Positions 26,061-35,122 of a DNA stretch of 37,984 nt are shown in pieces (position 1 is the first letter of the stretch; each line of letters opens with the position of its first letter). The notes beneath the pieces were generated by a model. That model worked only from the letters and a program-made list of their open reading frames with translations, was not told the DNA's origin and made no database searches. The stretch comes from CAZEQK01 sp964514395 (GTDB lineage: Bacteria; Bacillota; Bacilli; Tepidibacillales; Tepidibacillaceae). The stretch is from positions 1 to 37,984 of the forward strand of contig CAZEQK010000034.1 of NCBI GenBank assembly GCA_964514395.1, in the 5' to 3' direction. Position numbers and translations under genes: made by a program.

Positions 26061-26448
26061 ATCTTCGGTTTTAACAAGACTCCATCTGAACCAAGTCTTC
26101 TTTATTATCACATACTTAAACTTGATTATAAACATAATGGAATAATTCTATTCACGGTGCTCCCAAATAAAAAAGTAGCCTATTTTTCATACATTAACTG
26201 AATTTGAGAATTTTGAAGTGGTAAAAATGTCCGTAGCGGACAACCTATGAATTTAGAACACGCTATTTAAAGCCCGTTGAAAGAAATGAAAAAATGATAA
26301 CAATAGTTGATAATATTTTTTTGTAAATGATAGCATTATTTTATTTATTTATTTGTAATTAATGTAAGGAAATTTATATAAATAATTGATATACTTCTAG
26401 TTATGAATATCTTTACAACTAATTATAAATATTAGAGGAGGATAACAA
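26061..26448. other. Intergenic region with a small hairpin and no clear gene
   Basis: This stretch holds no convincing gene. A short GC-containing hairpin, TGTCCG-TAG-CGGACA (26228-26242), stands out in the AT-rich surroundings, and the frame around it reads NVRSGQPMNLEHAI before a stop, which may be a decayed coding remnant that I cannot identify. The last 100 bases are very AT-rich and should contain the promoter of the following operon; TTGATA near 26386 is a possible -35 but no clean -10 pairs with it. The ribosome binding site AGAGGAGG directly precedes 26449. Confidence 0.5.
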
Positions 26449-27408
26449 ATGGAACATTGGCAAGAGAACCCACACAGCTTTGGTGAGATATTAGATTTAA
26501 CATTTCATTTTATAAAAGGGAATTTTGCTAAATTATTTTTAATTATGTTGATTATATTAGGTCCCTTTGCCCTAATACTAAATCTTTCACTATTATCAGG
26601 AACTGGTTTTTCATTTATTGGACAACCATTAAATTTTAATTTTGAAAATTTTTTAACCCAACAATCAAACTTAGCGTTGAATAATCTTGGAGTTAGCAGC
26701 CTCGTGATATATTTTCTTGCATTATTTTTAAGAATTGTATTGGCATCACCAATAGCTGCTATTTCGCTAATCTTGGCTACAGATTATATTAAAAGAAATG
26801 AAGATTTAAATATTAAAAAGATTATTAAACGTGCTTTTTCTAGGTATTGGCCAATTATGGGTGGGTATAGTATCTTTTTTCTAATTGTGTTTGGATTATA
26901 CATAGCTTTGTCAATCATTGCAGTTATATTTGTTTCTATAACCTTAACAAAGTTAAATATTATTATCAAAATCATTCTAGGAATAATTATACTAGGGGCT
27001 GCTTTATCAGCGTTTATCTATTTTTTAACTAGATGGAGTTTTTTCTTTGTAGCCATAGTTTTTGAAAAGGTATCCCCTGGATTAAGTAAAAGTTTCAAAC
27101 TAACAAAGGGGAGTTTTTGGCGATTATTAGGACTGTATTTTGTTATATCAATCCTAACAACCACTATTACCCTTGTATTATCATTTGGATTAGAACTCCT
27201 TTTGGGAGTAAGCATTCTATCAACATTATTGAATACCTTGCTAAGTTTTATTTCAACCATCATATTTATTGTGGCATATACTCTAGTATATTTTGACCTT
27301 CGTATTCGAAATGAAGCTACAGATTTAAAGCAAATGATCCATGATTATAATTATGATGAAACAGTTAATGAGCAAAAAAATGATCAAGAACCAGAAAATG
27401 AATTGTGA
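26449..27408 (+). CDS. Integral membrane protein, GPDPase membrane-domain-like
   Basis: The 319-residue protein has about six hydrophobic segments (near 28-50, 82-110, 142-170, 173-192, 225-255 and 265-285) and a polar acidic tail. Conserved-looking parts are the opening FGEILDLTFHFIKGNF and GLSKSFKLTKGSFWRLLGLY near residues 210-230, which match the membrane domain found in some glycerophosphoryl diester phosphodiesterases. No catalytic phosphodiesterase domain is present. It begins the operon leading to DUF4129, DUF4350, MoxR and DUF58, and is probably a membrane component of that system. Confidence 0.65.
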   Translation: MEHWQENPHSFGEILDLTFHFIKGNFAKLFLIMLIILGPFALILNLSLLSGTGFSFIGQPLNFNFENFLTQQSNLALNNLGVSSLVIYFLALFLRIVLASPIAAISLILATDYIKRNEDLNIKKIIKRAFSRYWPIMGGYSIFFLIVFGLYIALSIIAVIFVSITLTKLNIIIKIILGIIILGAALSAFIYFLTRWSFFFVAIVFEKVSPGLSKSFKLTKGSFWRLLGLYFVISILTTTITLVLSFGLELLLGVSILSTLLNTLLSFISTIIFIVAYTLVYFDLRIRNEATDLKQMIHDYNYDETVNEQKNDQEPENEL

Positions 27409-27447
27409 TAAAGAATAAGTAACCAATTAGATAAGGAAGGGGATAAT

Positions 27448-28131
27448 TTGGAACCCTTAAACTCAATTGAAGCAAGAGAAAAACTGGAACAAATTATGGC
27501 TAAAAATGAATATCAAGTTTATTATCAGACTCACAAAAATTTTTTGTTAGAATGGTTTAATCGTTTTAAAAATTGGTTAATTCACATTCTTAAAAAATTG
27601 TTTCCTAACTTACATGTAAACGATAAAACGTTAGAATGGGTAAGCTATGGAATCATGGCTGCTGTTGTAATTATTTTTTTATTTTTAGTTGTTAAAGTCA
27701 TATTAAAATTGGTACAAGAACGTCGTTACTATACTAGACCTATTCATTCGAATGAAGATTTACATGTATCATCCCAAAATCATTTGAATGAAGCACATCA
27801 TTTAGCACAAAAAGGAGATTTTCGTTTAGCTCTTCGTCATGTATTTTTAAGTTTTATCTTATACCTAGATGAAAATGAATTAATTACAGCAAAACCATGG
27901 AAAACAAACTGGGAGTATTATGACGAATTAAATGAACAAAATAAAGAATTAGCTGATGAATTTTATCTCCTTGCTTTAAAATTTGATGAGGCTATTTATG
28001 GTGGTCGAGTAATAAACATGGATGATTATTTATCCTATCGAGAATTTGTAGACATAAGAATGAAGGATACATCTCTATTAGGTGCTAATATGGATTATGA
28101 CTCCGATAATTCTGATAGAAAGGGGTCATGA
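27448..28131 (+). CDS. DUF4129 domain membrane protein
   Basis: The 227-residue protein has one transmembrane segment (about 70-91) and a C-terminal cytoplasmic DUF4129 domain: LNEAHHLAQKGDFRLALRHV, then LITAKPWKTNWEYYDEL and the typical KFDEAIYGGRVINMDDYLSY. The N-terminal part faces outside or is an amphipathic stretch (FLLEWFNRFKNWLIHILKKL). The start is TTG at 27448, supported by GGAAGGGG. DUF4129 proteins nearly always travel with MoxR and DUF58 genes, as here. The stop overlaps the next start (ATGA). Confidence 0.75.
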   Translation: MEPLNSIEAREKLEQIMAKNEYQVYYQTHKNFLLEWFNRFKNWLIHILKKLFPNLHVNDKTLEWVSYGIMAAVVIIFLFLVVKVILKLVQERRYYTRPIHSNEDLHVSSQNHLNEAHHLAQKGDFRLALRHVFLSFILYLDENELITAKPWKTNWEYYDELNEQNKELADEFYLLALKFDEAIYGGRVINMDDYLSYREFVDIRMKDTSLLGANMDYDSDNSDRKGS

Positions 28132-29273
28132 GAATGAACTTTAAAGACCAAAAAATCAATATTTGGATATGGGTGGCTCTAGGAATAACACTCTTCCTTG
28201 GTTTAGGCATGCTATATGGTGGTAATAAACCTATTCAATACCCTAATTATGTCGCGGCATCTCCTTCTCCAACAGGAGTTAAGGCTTTTTATACATTTTT
28301 AAGAAATGAATATCATCATGTCCAGGTTTGGAAAAAGCCCGTAACATCACTACCTACTATTGAAAATAATCAACTTATGATTACAATTAAGCCAAATGAA
28401 CAATTTCAAGAAGGGGAAACCAATAAATGGATGAAATGGCTGAATACTGGTAATAAACTGTTGTTAATCAGTGATAATCCAAATGGGTACTTTAACATTG
28501 ATACGTCCCCTATAAAAGATACTAACCAAAATGAAGTATTTATTTTTAGTACGTCTGATAATAAGTCTTATCGGGCAACAGTAAATTCAAATGTAAGGAT
28601 AACTCCCAAATCTGAAGATAATATATTATTAAGAGATAATATAGGTATCATTGCTTTATCACGACCTTTTGAAAAGGGTAAATTAATAGTCCTATTAACA
28701 CCTGAATGGGTATCAAATGGTGAAATTCTTAAGCAAAATAATCTAGAATTATTACTTCCGCTTATACAAAATGAAGCCCCTAGCGTTATATGGTTTAATG
28801 ACTACATCCATGGTTATAAAACTGTTTTCACCTTATTTGAAGTATATCCAAAATGGTTTTTATTCTTATTTTTTCAAGCTATCATCACTCTACTCTTATG
28901 GGTATGGTATAAAGGGAAAAGGTTTGGACCTATTGAATTACCAAGAGAATGGACAGTAAGGTATGGTGATGAGCGAATACGGGCGATTGCTGCTTGGTAT
29001 TTGCGAGGTAAATTTTATAAAGAATCATTAGATATCCAAATAGAGTATCTACAACATTTAGTAATGGAAAAATGGGGTATTCCATCACATTCAGATAGGA
29101 TAAGCTGGATTAGTGAAGTAACACCTCGATTAGTAAATGATAAAAGGAAGCAATGGAAACAATATTGGCAGGAATTGATGGTATTAACTCAAAGAGAAAA
29201 AATAGCTTACAAGGATTTTCTCTTATGGTCGAAACGTTTAGATGAGATGTATAAAGAGGTGGAAAAGAAATGA
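28128..29273 (+). CDS. DUF4350 domain membrane protein
   Basis: The 381-residue protein has an N-terminal transmembrane helix (about 11-28), then the DUF4350 domain beginning PNYVAASPSPTGVKAFYTFLRNE, an exposed region with NKLLLISDNPNG, and a second transmembrane helix near 236-262 (WFLFLFFQAIITLLLWVWY), followed by a cytoplasmic helical tail with RIRAIAAWYLRGKFYKESL. The ATG at 28128 overlaps the previous stop as ATGA; a second ATG at 28134 has better spacing from AAAGGGG. Its 3' end overlaps moxR as ATGA, so the gene is coupled on both sides. Confidence 0.75.
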   Translation: MRMNFKDQKINIWIWVALGITLFLGLGMLYGGNKPIQYPNYVAASPSPTGVKAFYTFLRNEYHHVQVWKKPVTSLPTIENNQLMITIKPNEQFQEGETNKWMKWLNTGNKLLLISDNPNGYFNIDTSPIKDTNQNEVFIFSTSDNKSYRATVNSNVRITPKSEDNILLRDNIGIIALSRPFEKGKLIVLLTPEWVSNGEILKQNNLELLLPLIQNEAPSVIWFNDYIHGYKTVFTLFEVYPKWFLFLFFQAIITLLLWVWYKGKRFGPIELPREWTVRYGDERIRAIAAWYLRGKFYKESLDIQIEYLQHLVMEKWGIPSHSDRISWISEVTPRLVNDKRKQWKQYWQELMVLTQREKIAYKDFLLWSKRLDEMYKEVEKK

Positions 29274-30199
29274 ACAATGAAATCAAAAAACTCCTAGATA
29301 ACTACGAAGAAAAAATATTTGGTCAAAGAAATAATCTTAAACTTATCATTGCAGCAATTCTTTCAGGTGGACATGTATTATTAGAAGGTGTTCCTGGAAT
29401 TGGTAAGACAAAGATGGTTCGAACACTTGCTCAATTGATAGGTGGTACTTTTCGTAGAATTCAGTTTACACCTGATTTATTACCAAGTGATATTACAGGT
29501 AGCACTATATTTAATATGAAAAATGGTCAATTTGAAACCCTAAAGGGACCTGTTTTTGCAAACATTTTACTTACAGATGAAATTAATCGAACTCCAGCAA
29601 AGACACAAGCTGCTTTATTAGAAGCAATGGAAGAAAAGCAAGTAACCATTCACGGTGAGACTTTTATGTTACCTGATCCTTTTTTTGTCGTTGCAACACA
29701 AAATCCAATTGAATTTGAGGGTACATATCCTCTTCCTGAAGCACAACAGGATAGGTTCTTATTTAAGCTTTTAATTGATTATCCAAATCTAGAGGCAGAA
29801 AAAAAAGTACTTCGACAATCAACATTATATCGTTTAAACGAAGAACCAAAGGAATCAATGATAGGACTTGAAACATTCAATAATCTTAGAAAACAGGTTA
29901 GTTCTGTAAATGTAGACGAATTAATCATCGATTATATTACAAAAATTGTACGTGGGACACGTGAATCTAATTTGACACAATTAGGAGCAAGTCCTAGAGC
30001 TGGGATCTCTATATTAGATTCTAGTAAAGCTTGGGCCTTTATAGAAGGTCGAGATTACGTTACACCTGATGATGTTAAAATAGTAGTACCGGCAGCATTA
30101 AGACACCGAATAATTCCAGCCCCACATGTAGAATTGGAGGGAGGAACTAGTGAGCAAATCATCCAAGACGTGGTTGCTACAACGGATGTTCCGAGATAA
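29270..30199 (+). CDS. MoxR family AAA+ ATPase
   Basis: The 309-residue AAA+ ATPase has Walker A EGVPGIGKTK (G40 to K48), Walker B LLTDEINR with Asp103-Glu104, sensor 1 ATQNPIEFEGTYPLPEAQQD and the C-terminal GASPRAGI sensor 2 region. MoxR proteins are thought to act as chaperones in maturation of complexes together with VWA or DUF58 partners. The start shares bases with the DUF4350 stop (ATGA). Its last 50 bases overlap the DUF58 gene. Confidence 0.92.
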   Translation: MNNEIKKLLDNYEEKIFGQRNNLKLIIAAILSGGHVLLEGVPGIGKTKMVRTLAQLIGGTFRRIQFTPDLLPSDITGSTIFNMKNGQFETLKGPVFANILLTDEINRTPAKTQAALLEAMEEKQVTIHGETFMLPDPFFVVATQNPIEFEGTYPLPEAQQDRFLFKLLIDYPNLEAEKKVLRQSTLYRLNEEPKESMIGLETFNNLRKQVSSVNVDELIIDYITKIVRGTRESNLTQLGASPRAGISILDSSKAWAFIEGRDYVTPDDVKIVVPAALRHRIIPAPHVELEGGTSEQIIQDVVATTDVPR

Positions 30200-31508
30200 T
30201 GGCATTATACCGTCACTTAAATTATTAGCTTTATTTGCAGTTCTAGCTATTCCTATTAATCTTTTATCACTGTTTAGTTTTGGTTGGAACTCATTTTTTA
30301 TATTAAATTCGATACTACTTTTATTTAGTTTCATTGACCTAGTATTAAGTCCTCGAAGAAATGAGATAAAATGTACCCGAATACTTGAGGAAGAAGTTGA
30401 ACGAAGGGAAAATTTTATTATTCAATATCAAATTAACAATAATTCTAATTTTCCTATTCGTTTTGAACTATTGGATGATATTCCAAGCTCTTTTATACAC
30501 CCTATTCCTATAAAGGAAAAGATACATGGTAGGAAGAGTATCGTAGTAACAAATAAAACAGAAGCACAAATCAGGGGAGATTATGAGCTAAAAAAAATTT
30601 ATTTTCGATATCAAACTATGTTGGGATTTTGGAAAAAGCAAATGGTTTTTGAGGTTTATAATAAAATAAGAGTTATACCAGATATGAGTCAAATAAAAGG
30701 TCATTATACAAAGGTACAGAAAATTTTATCATCCCATGGAAATAAATTAAAAAGATATCAAGTTGGGAGTGGAGAATTTGCTCAAGTTAGATCCTATGTT
30801 TTAGGAGATGACCCTAGAAAAATTAACTGGCAGCAAACTGCAAAGCTTTCAGAATTAATGACAAACGTCTATGAACCTGAACATGGGAAGCATATTACAC
30901 TTTTGATTGATAGTGGTAGAGCCATGGGGGTAGAATTAACAGATGGGAATAGACTTGAACTAGCTTTCGAAGCAGCACTAACTGTTGCAGCAGTTGCATT
31001 AAAATTAGGAGATTATGTTTCCGTTATGGTTTTTTCAAATCAAGTGAAAAAGTATATTCCCTTTGGAAAAGGGTTACCCCATTTGCAGACGATTATTAAA
31101 GAGATATACAACATTCATAGTGAACCAATTGATTCTAATTATATGAAAGCATTTAATTATTTGGAATTGAAGCAAAAAAGACGTAGTCTCATTATACTTT
31201 TTAGTGATTTGGATCCGATATTATTCGAACAAACCCCTCTACAATATATTCAAAGACTAAAAAGAATACACCTATTCTTACTAATGAGTATTGCTGATCC
31301 TATGATTAGACAATGGATTAAAAAGAGTCCTGATGATGAAAAAGTAGCTATGATAAAAAGTATCGCCCAAAAACAAATTCTACGGAAAAAGGATGACACT
31401 AGGCGTCTATCACAAGTTGGCATTGAAATGATTGAAGCTCCTGAAGAGCATTTAGCAGTGGCTACTCTTTCACATTACATAGATGTTATTAATCGAGGGG
31501 TACTTTAA
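30150..31508 (+). CDS. DUF58 domain protein (VWA-like), MoxR partner
   Basis: The 452-residue protein has two transmembrane helices near the N-terminus (about 23-42 and 48-64), a beta-rich segment (about 80-170), then the DUF58 signature RSYVLGDDPRKINWQQTAK around 212-230, and a VWA-like domain with HITLLIDSGRAMG carrying the D-x-S-x pattern. The start is GTG at 30150, placed exactly behind GGAGGGAGG inside moxR, so 50 bases overlap. Its stop lies 20 bases inside the convergent SpoIIM-like gene. The role inferred from context is a membrane partner of the MoxR ATPase. Confidence 0.85.
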   Translation: MSKSSKTWLLQRMFRDNGIIPSLKLLALFAVLAIPINLLSLFSFGWNSFFILNSILLLFSFIDLVLSPRRNEIKCTRILEEEVERRENFIIQYQINNNSNFPIRFELLDDIPSSFIHPIPIKEKIHGRKSIVVTNKTEAQIRGDYELKKIYFRYQTMLGFWKKQMVFEVYNKIRVIPDMSQIKGHYTKVQKILSSHGNKLKRYQVGSGEFAQVRSYVLGDDPRKINWQQTAKLSELMTNVYEPEHGKHITLLIDSGRAMGVELTDGNRLELAFEAALTVAAVALKLGDYVSVMVFSNQVKKYIPFGKGLPHLQTIIKEIYNIHSEPIDSNYMKAFNYLELKQKRRSLIILFSDLDPILFEQTPLQYIQRLKRIHLFLLMSIADPMIRQWIKKSPDDEKVAMIKSIAQKQILRKKDDTRRLSQVGIEMIEAPEEHLAVATLSHYIDVINRGVL

Positions 31509-32481
31509 TAGATTTGCGATTTTTACCCATTCGTTTACCAAGCCAGACGTAAAAAATCAAAGCTACTACTGTTAATATTGAGACTATATATTTTGCTTCT
31601 AACGAAATTGGTGCTGGAGTAATATATCCCTCAATGATCCCAGCAATAATAAATAAAGGTATTGTTCCTAAAAGAAGCTGTACCGAACGTATTGCCTGAC
31701 GTTTCAATTGATAAGATCTTGGAAATTGGCCTGGAACCAAAATTTTATATCCCATTAATAATCCTGATCCAGTTGCAATAAAGATAGCAGTTAATTCGAT
31801 GATACCGTGAGGTAAAATATAAGCCCAAAAAATATAAAATTTCCCATAGTTTAAAAATAACGCAGCAATGGCACCAAGAATAATCCCATTATATATCACT
31901 AAATATACAGATAATATACCTAAGGTTAACCCACCAGCAAATGCTAAGAATGCAACTTGAATATTGTTAGTCATAATCTCAGCGGAAATGGAAGGAGAAT
32001 TATATAATAATTGATTAGAAGAAGGATCTTGCCCTAGCTTATTTGGATCTAGAGCATATGCAATTTTATCTGGTAAGATAGTGTATAAATGAAGTGGATC
32101 ATTATAAACTGCTATAAATGCACCAATAGCTCCAATAAGAAACAGAATAAAGGCAATGAAAACAAAAGAACGCTGTTCATCTAACAATTGAATAAATGTT
32201 CTTGAAAAAAACTGCTTTATTTGAGAAATGCTACTGACCTGATCTTGATATAAAATATTATGTGCTTTGGAAACAAGTTCATTTAAATATATAGTGACAT
32301 CTTCATTAGGAAAATATGTTTGAGCAAAGGAAAGATGATGTGCAGCTTTTTGGTAAAGAAATTGAAATTCCTCTATAATTTCTAAAGTTTTCTCAGTTTT
32401 TCTCTTCGTTACTTTTTTTAATATTTGTTCTAAAGATTTCCAATCATCACGATTTTGTTTAACAAACATCTTTTGGTCCAA
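31489..32481 (-). CDS. Stage II sporulation protein M-family (SpoIIM-like, DUF95) membrane protein
   Basis: The 330-residue protein has a cytoplasmic helical N-terminal region (1-105) and about six hydrophobic segments: 107-125, 177-200, 202-222, 228-250, 272-292 and 300-320. NNIQVAFLAFAGGLTLGILS and LPHGIIELTAIFIATGSGL match the SpoIIM/DUF95 family. This longer type belongs to MoxR/DUF58/RDD clusters and is not the classic sporulation SpoIIM. The start is TTG at 32481, supported by AAGGTGA; a later ATG at codon 5 is possible. It is inverted relative to its neighbours, and its 3' end overlaps the DUF58 gene by 20 bases. Confidence 0.75.
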   Translation of the reverse strand: MDQKMFVKQNRDDWKSLEQILKKVTKRKTEKTLEIIEEFQFLYQKAAHHLSFAQTYFPNEDVTIYLNELVSKAHNILYQDQVSSISQIKQFFSRTFIQLLDEQRSFVFIAFILFLIGAIGAFIAVYNDPLHLYTILPDKIAYALDPNKLGQDPSSNQLLYNSPSISAEIMTNNIQVAFLAFAGGLTLGILSVYLVIYNGIILGAIAALFLNYGKFYIFWAYILPHGIIELTAIFIATGSGLLMGYKILVPGQFPRSYQLKRQAIRSVQLLLGTIPLFIIAGIIEGYITPAPISLEAKYIVSILTVVALIFYVWLGKRMGKNRKSIKVPLD

Positions 32482-32673
32482 TTATCTTCACCTTCTCTAT
32501 ATTTTATATTACTTTAAAATCAATCAAAGATAGCATTATTTACAAAATAAACCTATAAAAATTTTACATTAAAAATGAGATAATTGCATTGTAATTGTAT
32601 AAAAATATTTTAATATTTTCAACAAAGCGTCGCTATAAAATTTAACAGAAAAACTGGAAAGGAATTTCATGAA

Positions 32674-33459
32674 ATGGAACATATCGATATTACGACTCCA
32701 GAGAATGTTAATTTAAGGTTTAAGGTTGCAGGATTAGGAAGTAGAACAACCGCACAAATTATTGATATTACTATTCTCACTATAACAATTATTATCTTTT
32801 CGTTAGGTCTATATTATTCTGGAATAGTTTCAGAAGATTCAACATGGACTGGATACCTAGTTGCATTATTTATTATTGTATTTTTTGTTTTATGGTGGGG
32901 TTATTTCGTCTTTTTTGAATTTTTTGATGCAGGGCGTACCATCGGCAAGAGGTTTATTGGAATCCGAGTGATACAAGATAATGGTCAATCTATTACCTTT
33001 ATTTCTTCGATGGTTAGAAACTTGTTACGTTTAATAGATTTTTTACCAACATTTTATTTACTAGGAATCATAATGCTCTTTTTACACCCAAGGCATAAAC
33101 GAATTGGGGATTTGGCGGCTGGTACTATTGTTGTTTATGAAAGAAATATTAGAGTAAAAAAGAAGGATAAACAATTTGAAAAAGAACTCACTAAAAGAAA
33201 AATTGATGCCAAGCGAATACAATTAGATGAATGGACTATTCAAAAGATAAAGTCTGATGAATGGAAGCTATTAAAAACCTATATTTCAAGACGTTCCTCC
33301 CTATCTAAAAAAGAAAGGGAAGAAATTGCTACAAAAGTAGCAAATATTATATTCCCTATGATTGGTTACGAGGAAAAATCTATATCATTACAGGATTTAG
33401 AAGATGATTTGTCAGCCTTATATTTGTTACTGAAGGATGAATGGCAATTTGAAATATAA
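32674..33459 (+). CDS. RDD family membrane protein
   Basis: The 261-residue protein starts with HIDITTPENVNLRFKVAGLGSRTTAQIIDI, typical of RDD proteins, with three transmembrane helices (about 27-48, 60-82 and 118-136). The RDD hallmarks appear as GSRTTAQIID, FFDAGRTIGKRFIGIRV and HPRHKRIGDLAAGTIVV. A cytoplasmic charged helical extension of about 100 residues follows (160-261), which the minimal family lacks. It is divergent from the SpoIIM-like gene, a pairing that is common in MoxR/DUF58 clusters. Confidence 0.8.
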   Translation: MEHIDITTPENVNLRFKVAGLGSRTTAQIIDITILTITIIIFSLGLYYSGIVSEDSTWTGYLVALFIIVFFVLWWGYFVFFEFFDAGRTIGKRFIGIRVIQDNGQSITFISSMVRNLLRLIDFLPTFYLLGIIMLFLHPRHKRIGDLAAGTIVVYERNIRVKKKDKQFEKELTKRKIDAKRIQLDEWTIQKIKSDEWKLLKTYISRRSSLSKKEREEIATKVANIIFPMIGYEEKSISLQDLEDDLSALYLLLKDEWQFEI

Positions 33460-33499
33460 TTTTTCGTCCCATTTGCTGTATACAGGTAAGTATCATTTA

Positions 33500-34495
33500 T
33501 TATAGTATTTGCAAGCCCATTTTCTTTCTTACCTTAGCAATCGTTTCATTAGCTGATTTTTTCGCCTTTTCCTTTCCAATTAATAAAACATCATGGATAT
33601 AATCATCTGTTATATTTTTTCTTTTTTCTCTAATTGGTTCTACTACATTATTCATTGATTTAGCAAGGATTTGTTTACATGCTACACATCCAATTTCAGC
33701 TTTTTGACATCCTTGCTTTATCTCCTCAATCTTGTTCTCTTCTGTAAAAAAGGTATGCAAATGGAAAACATTACAGCCTTCTGCTGTTGGATGTCCTGGC
33801 TGATCCTTATATATCCTTAAGGGGTCTGAGTAAGCTTTCTTCATTTTACTTTGAATGTCCACAAGGCTTTCATCTAGGCCAATATAAGAGTTTTCATGAT
33901 CAGATTTACTCATTTTACCCTTTCCCATAAGAGAAGGAATCCTAACCGCATTCCCCATAACAGGTTGAGGTTCTACAAATATCTCCCCATAAATATGATG
34001 AAATTTCCGAACGATGGTTCTTGCTATTTCAAGATGAACAAGCTGATCATCCCCAACTGGCACGATCCTAGCGTTATGAATGATAATATCTGCTGCCATT
34101 AATATAGGATACCCTACAAGTCCATAATTTACATTATTGGGATATTTTTTTGCTTTCTCCTTAAAAGTTGGACAACGCAGGAGATCGCCAAGTGGCATGA
34201 CCATCCCTAAATAGGTAGAAAGCTCACTTACCTCTCCAGCTATTGATGATTGTAAATAAAATACCGCTTGTTCTGGAGCCAAGCCAGCAGCTAGGTAATC
34301 CTTTGCTACACTAAATACCCTTTCTTTCATTTCCTTTGGATTAGGATGGGTCGTTAAAGAATGGATATCTGCAATAAAATAAAACGCTTTATAGCTTTTT
34401 TGAAGCTCAATCAGTCCTTTTAATACCCCATAATAATTCCCTACGTGTAATTCCCCTGTGGAACGAATGCCTGTCACTAGTACTTCTTTATTCAT
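33500..34495 (-). CDS. trpS: Tryptophanyl-tRNA synthetase
   Basis: This class I synthetase charges tRNA-Trp. The 331 residues are the usual bacterial length. The HIGH-type motif appears as GELHVGNYYG (14-23), and the KMSKS loop as GKMSKSD near residues 193-199. PVGDDQLVHLEIAR near 146-159 belongs to the ATP and Trp site, and a CxxC-like GCVACK segment near 268 follows the pattern of Bacillus-type or thermophile TrpRS. The ATG follows GGAGGG. Transcription is controlled by a T-box leader with a UGG specifier. Confidence 0.96.
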   Translation of the reverse strand: MNKEVLVTGIRSTGELHVGNYYGVLKGLIELQKSYKAFYFIADIHSLTTHPNPKEMKERVFSVAKDYLAAGLAPEQAVFYLQSSIAGEVSELSTYLGMVMPLGDLLRCPTFKEKAKKYPNNVNYGLVGYPILMAADIIIHNARIVPVGDDQLVHLEIARTIVRKFHHIYGEIFVEPQPVMGNAVRIPSLMGKGKMSKSDHENSYIGLDESLVDIQSKMKKAYSDPLRIYKDQPGHPTAEGCNVFHLHTFFTEENKIEEIKQGCQKAEIGCVACKQILAKSMNNVVEPIREKRKNITDDYIHDVLLIGKEKAKKSANETIAKVRKKMGLQIL

Positions 34496-34599
34496 TAAAA
34501 TCCCTCCATTTGATTAAAATTAATCTTATCCTTTTCTTGTTATTTGATCTAAACCACCACCAGCCATCTTGCACTGAAACCACACTCCTTTTTTAGTTA

Positions 34600-34860
34600 T
34601 TAAAAAAGGGTCCCCCGTCCAAAAGGACGGGAAACCCGTGGTACCACCTTCATTAGTTTGTTAATAAAACAGACAAACTCACTTGTTAGGTATCAAAACT
34701 ACTAATACCTGCCCCTTTTATCGATAGGACACTTCGCCAAAGCCTACACCAAATGTTTCGGTTTGGATGCTCAAAAGCCCATTCAATCATACTTACACAC
34801 TGATTCCCACCAACCATCAGCTCTCTTAAGATTAGTATGATTTACTCTTCTTTATCATCA
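34600..34860 (-). promoter_or_regulatory. T-box leader with Trp (UGG) specifier, including terminator
   Basis: On the minus strand: AGAGTA, then AGAGAGCTGATGGTTGG (near 34826-34810), the specifier region GAATGGGCTTTTGAGC with specifier codon TGG at 34779-34781, the T-box core GAAGGTGGTACCACGG near 34650-34636, and a terminator CCGTCC-TTTT-GGACGG with a T run ending near 34600. Uncharged tRNA-Trp should pair with the specifier and the T-box bulge and allow trpS transcription. Confidence 0.95.
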
Positions 34861-34880
34861 CAATTTATTCAATTTTTCAA

Positions 34881-34909
34881 ATTATACCATACAACATATA
34901 GCTATTCAA
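34881..34909 (-). promoter_or_regulatory. trpS promoter
   Basis: On the minus strand TTGAAT (34904-34909), a 17-base spacer and TATAAT (34881-34886), about 20-25 bases before the T-box leader begins. Confidence 0.75.
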
Positions 34910-35122
34910 TCATGTGTCAAATACTCTCAACTGAACTTTTTGTATATGATTAATGTCTTTCATGTAATAGCCCTCTTTTAATAGGAAAAGCTATAATATT
35001 GATACTTACTTTTGCTATTATATTTCTATCATAATTACTATGATTAGAACGATGAATCCAGATCAGATTTGCTATTTTAATTGTAAAATATCATGCAATG
35101 TTGTTCTTTAGGAGGAGCTATT

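Noticed and set aside
30150..30199. Possibility that the DUF58 start inside moxR is an artefact of a sequencing frameshift
   Set aside because: Both frames remain intact on their own side, moxR ends in a normal-looking tail, and GGAGGGAGG is perfectly placed for the GTG, so a true overlap is more likely.
32669..32673. ATG at 32669 as start of the RDD gene
   Set aside because: It is out of frame with the RDD coding sequence; the ATG at 32674 is in frame.
33476..33485. CTGTATACAG palindrome between the RDD gene and trpS as a terminator
   Set aside because: It is a 10-base self-palindrome without a loop and without a T-tract.
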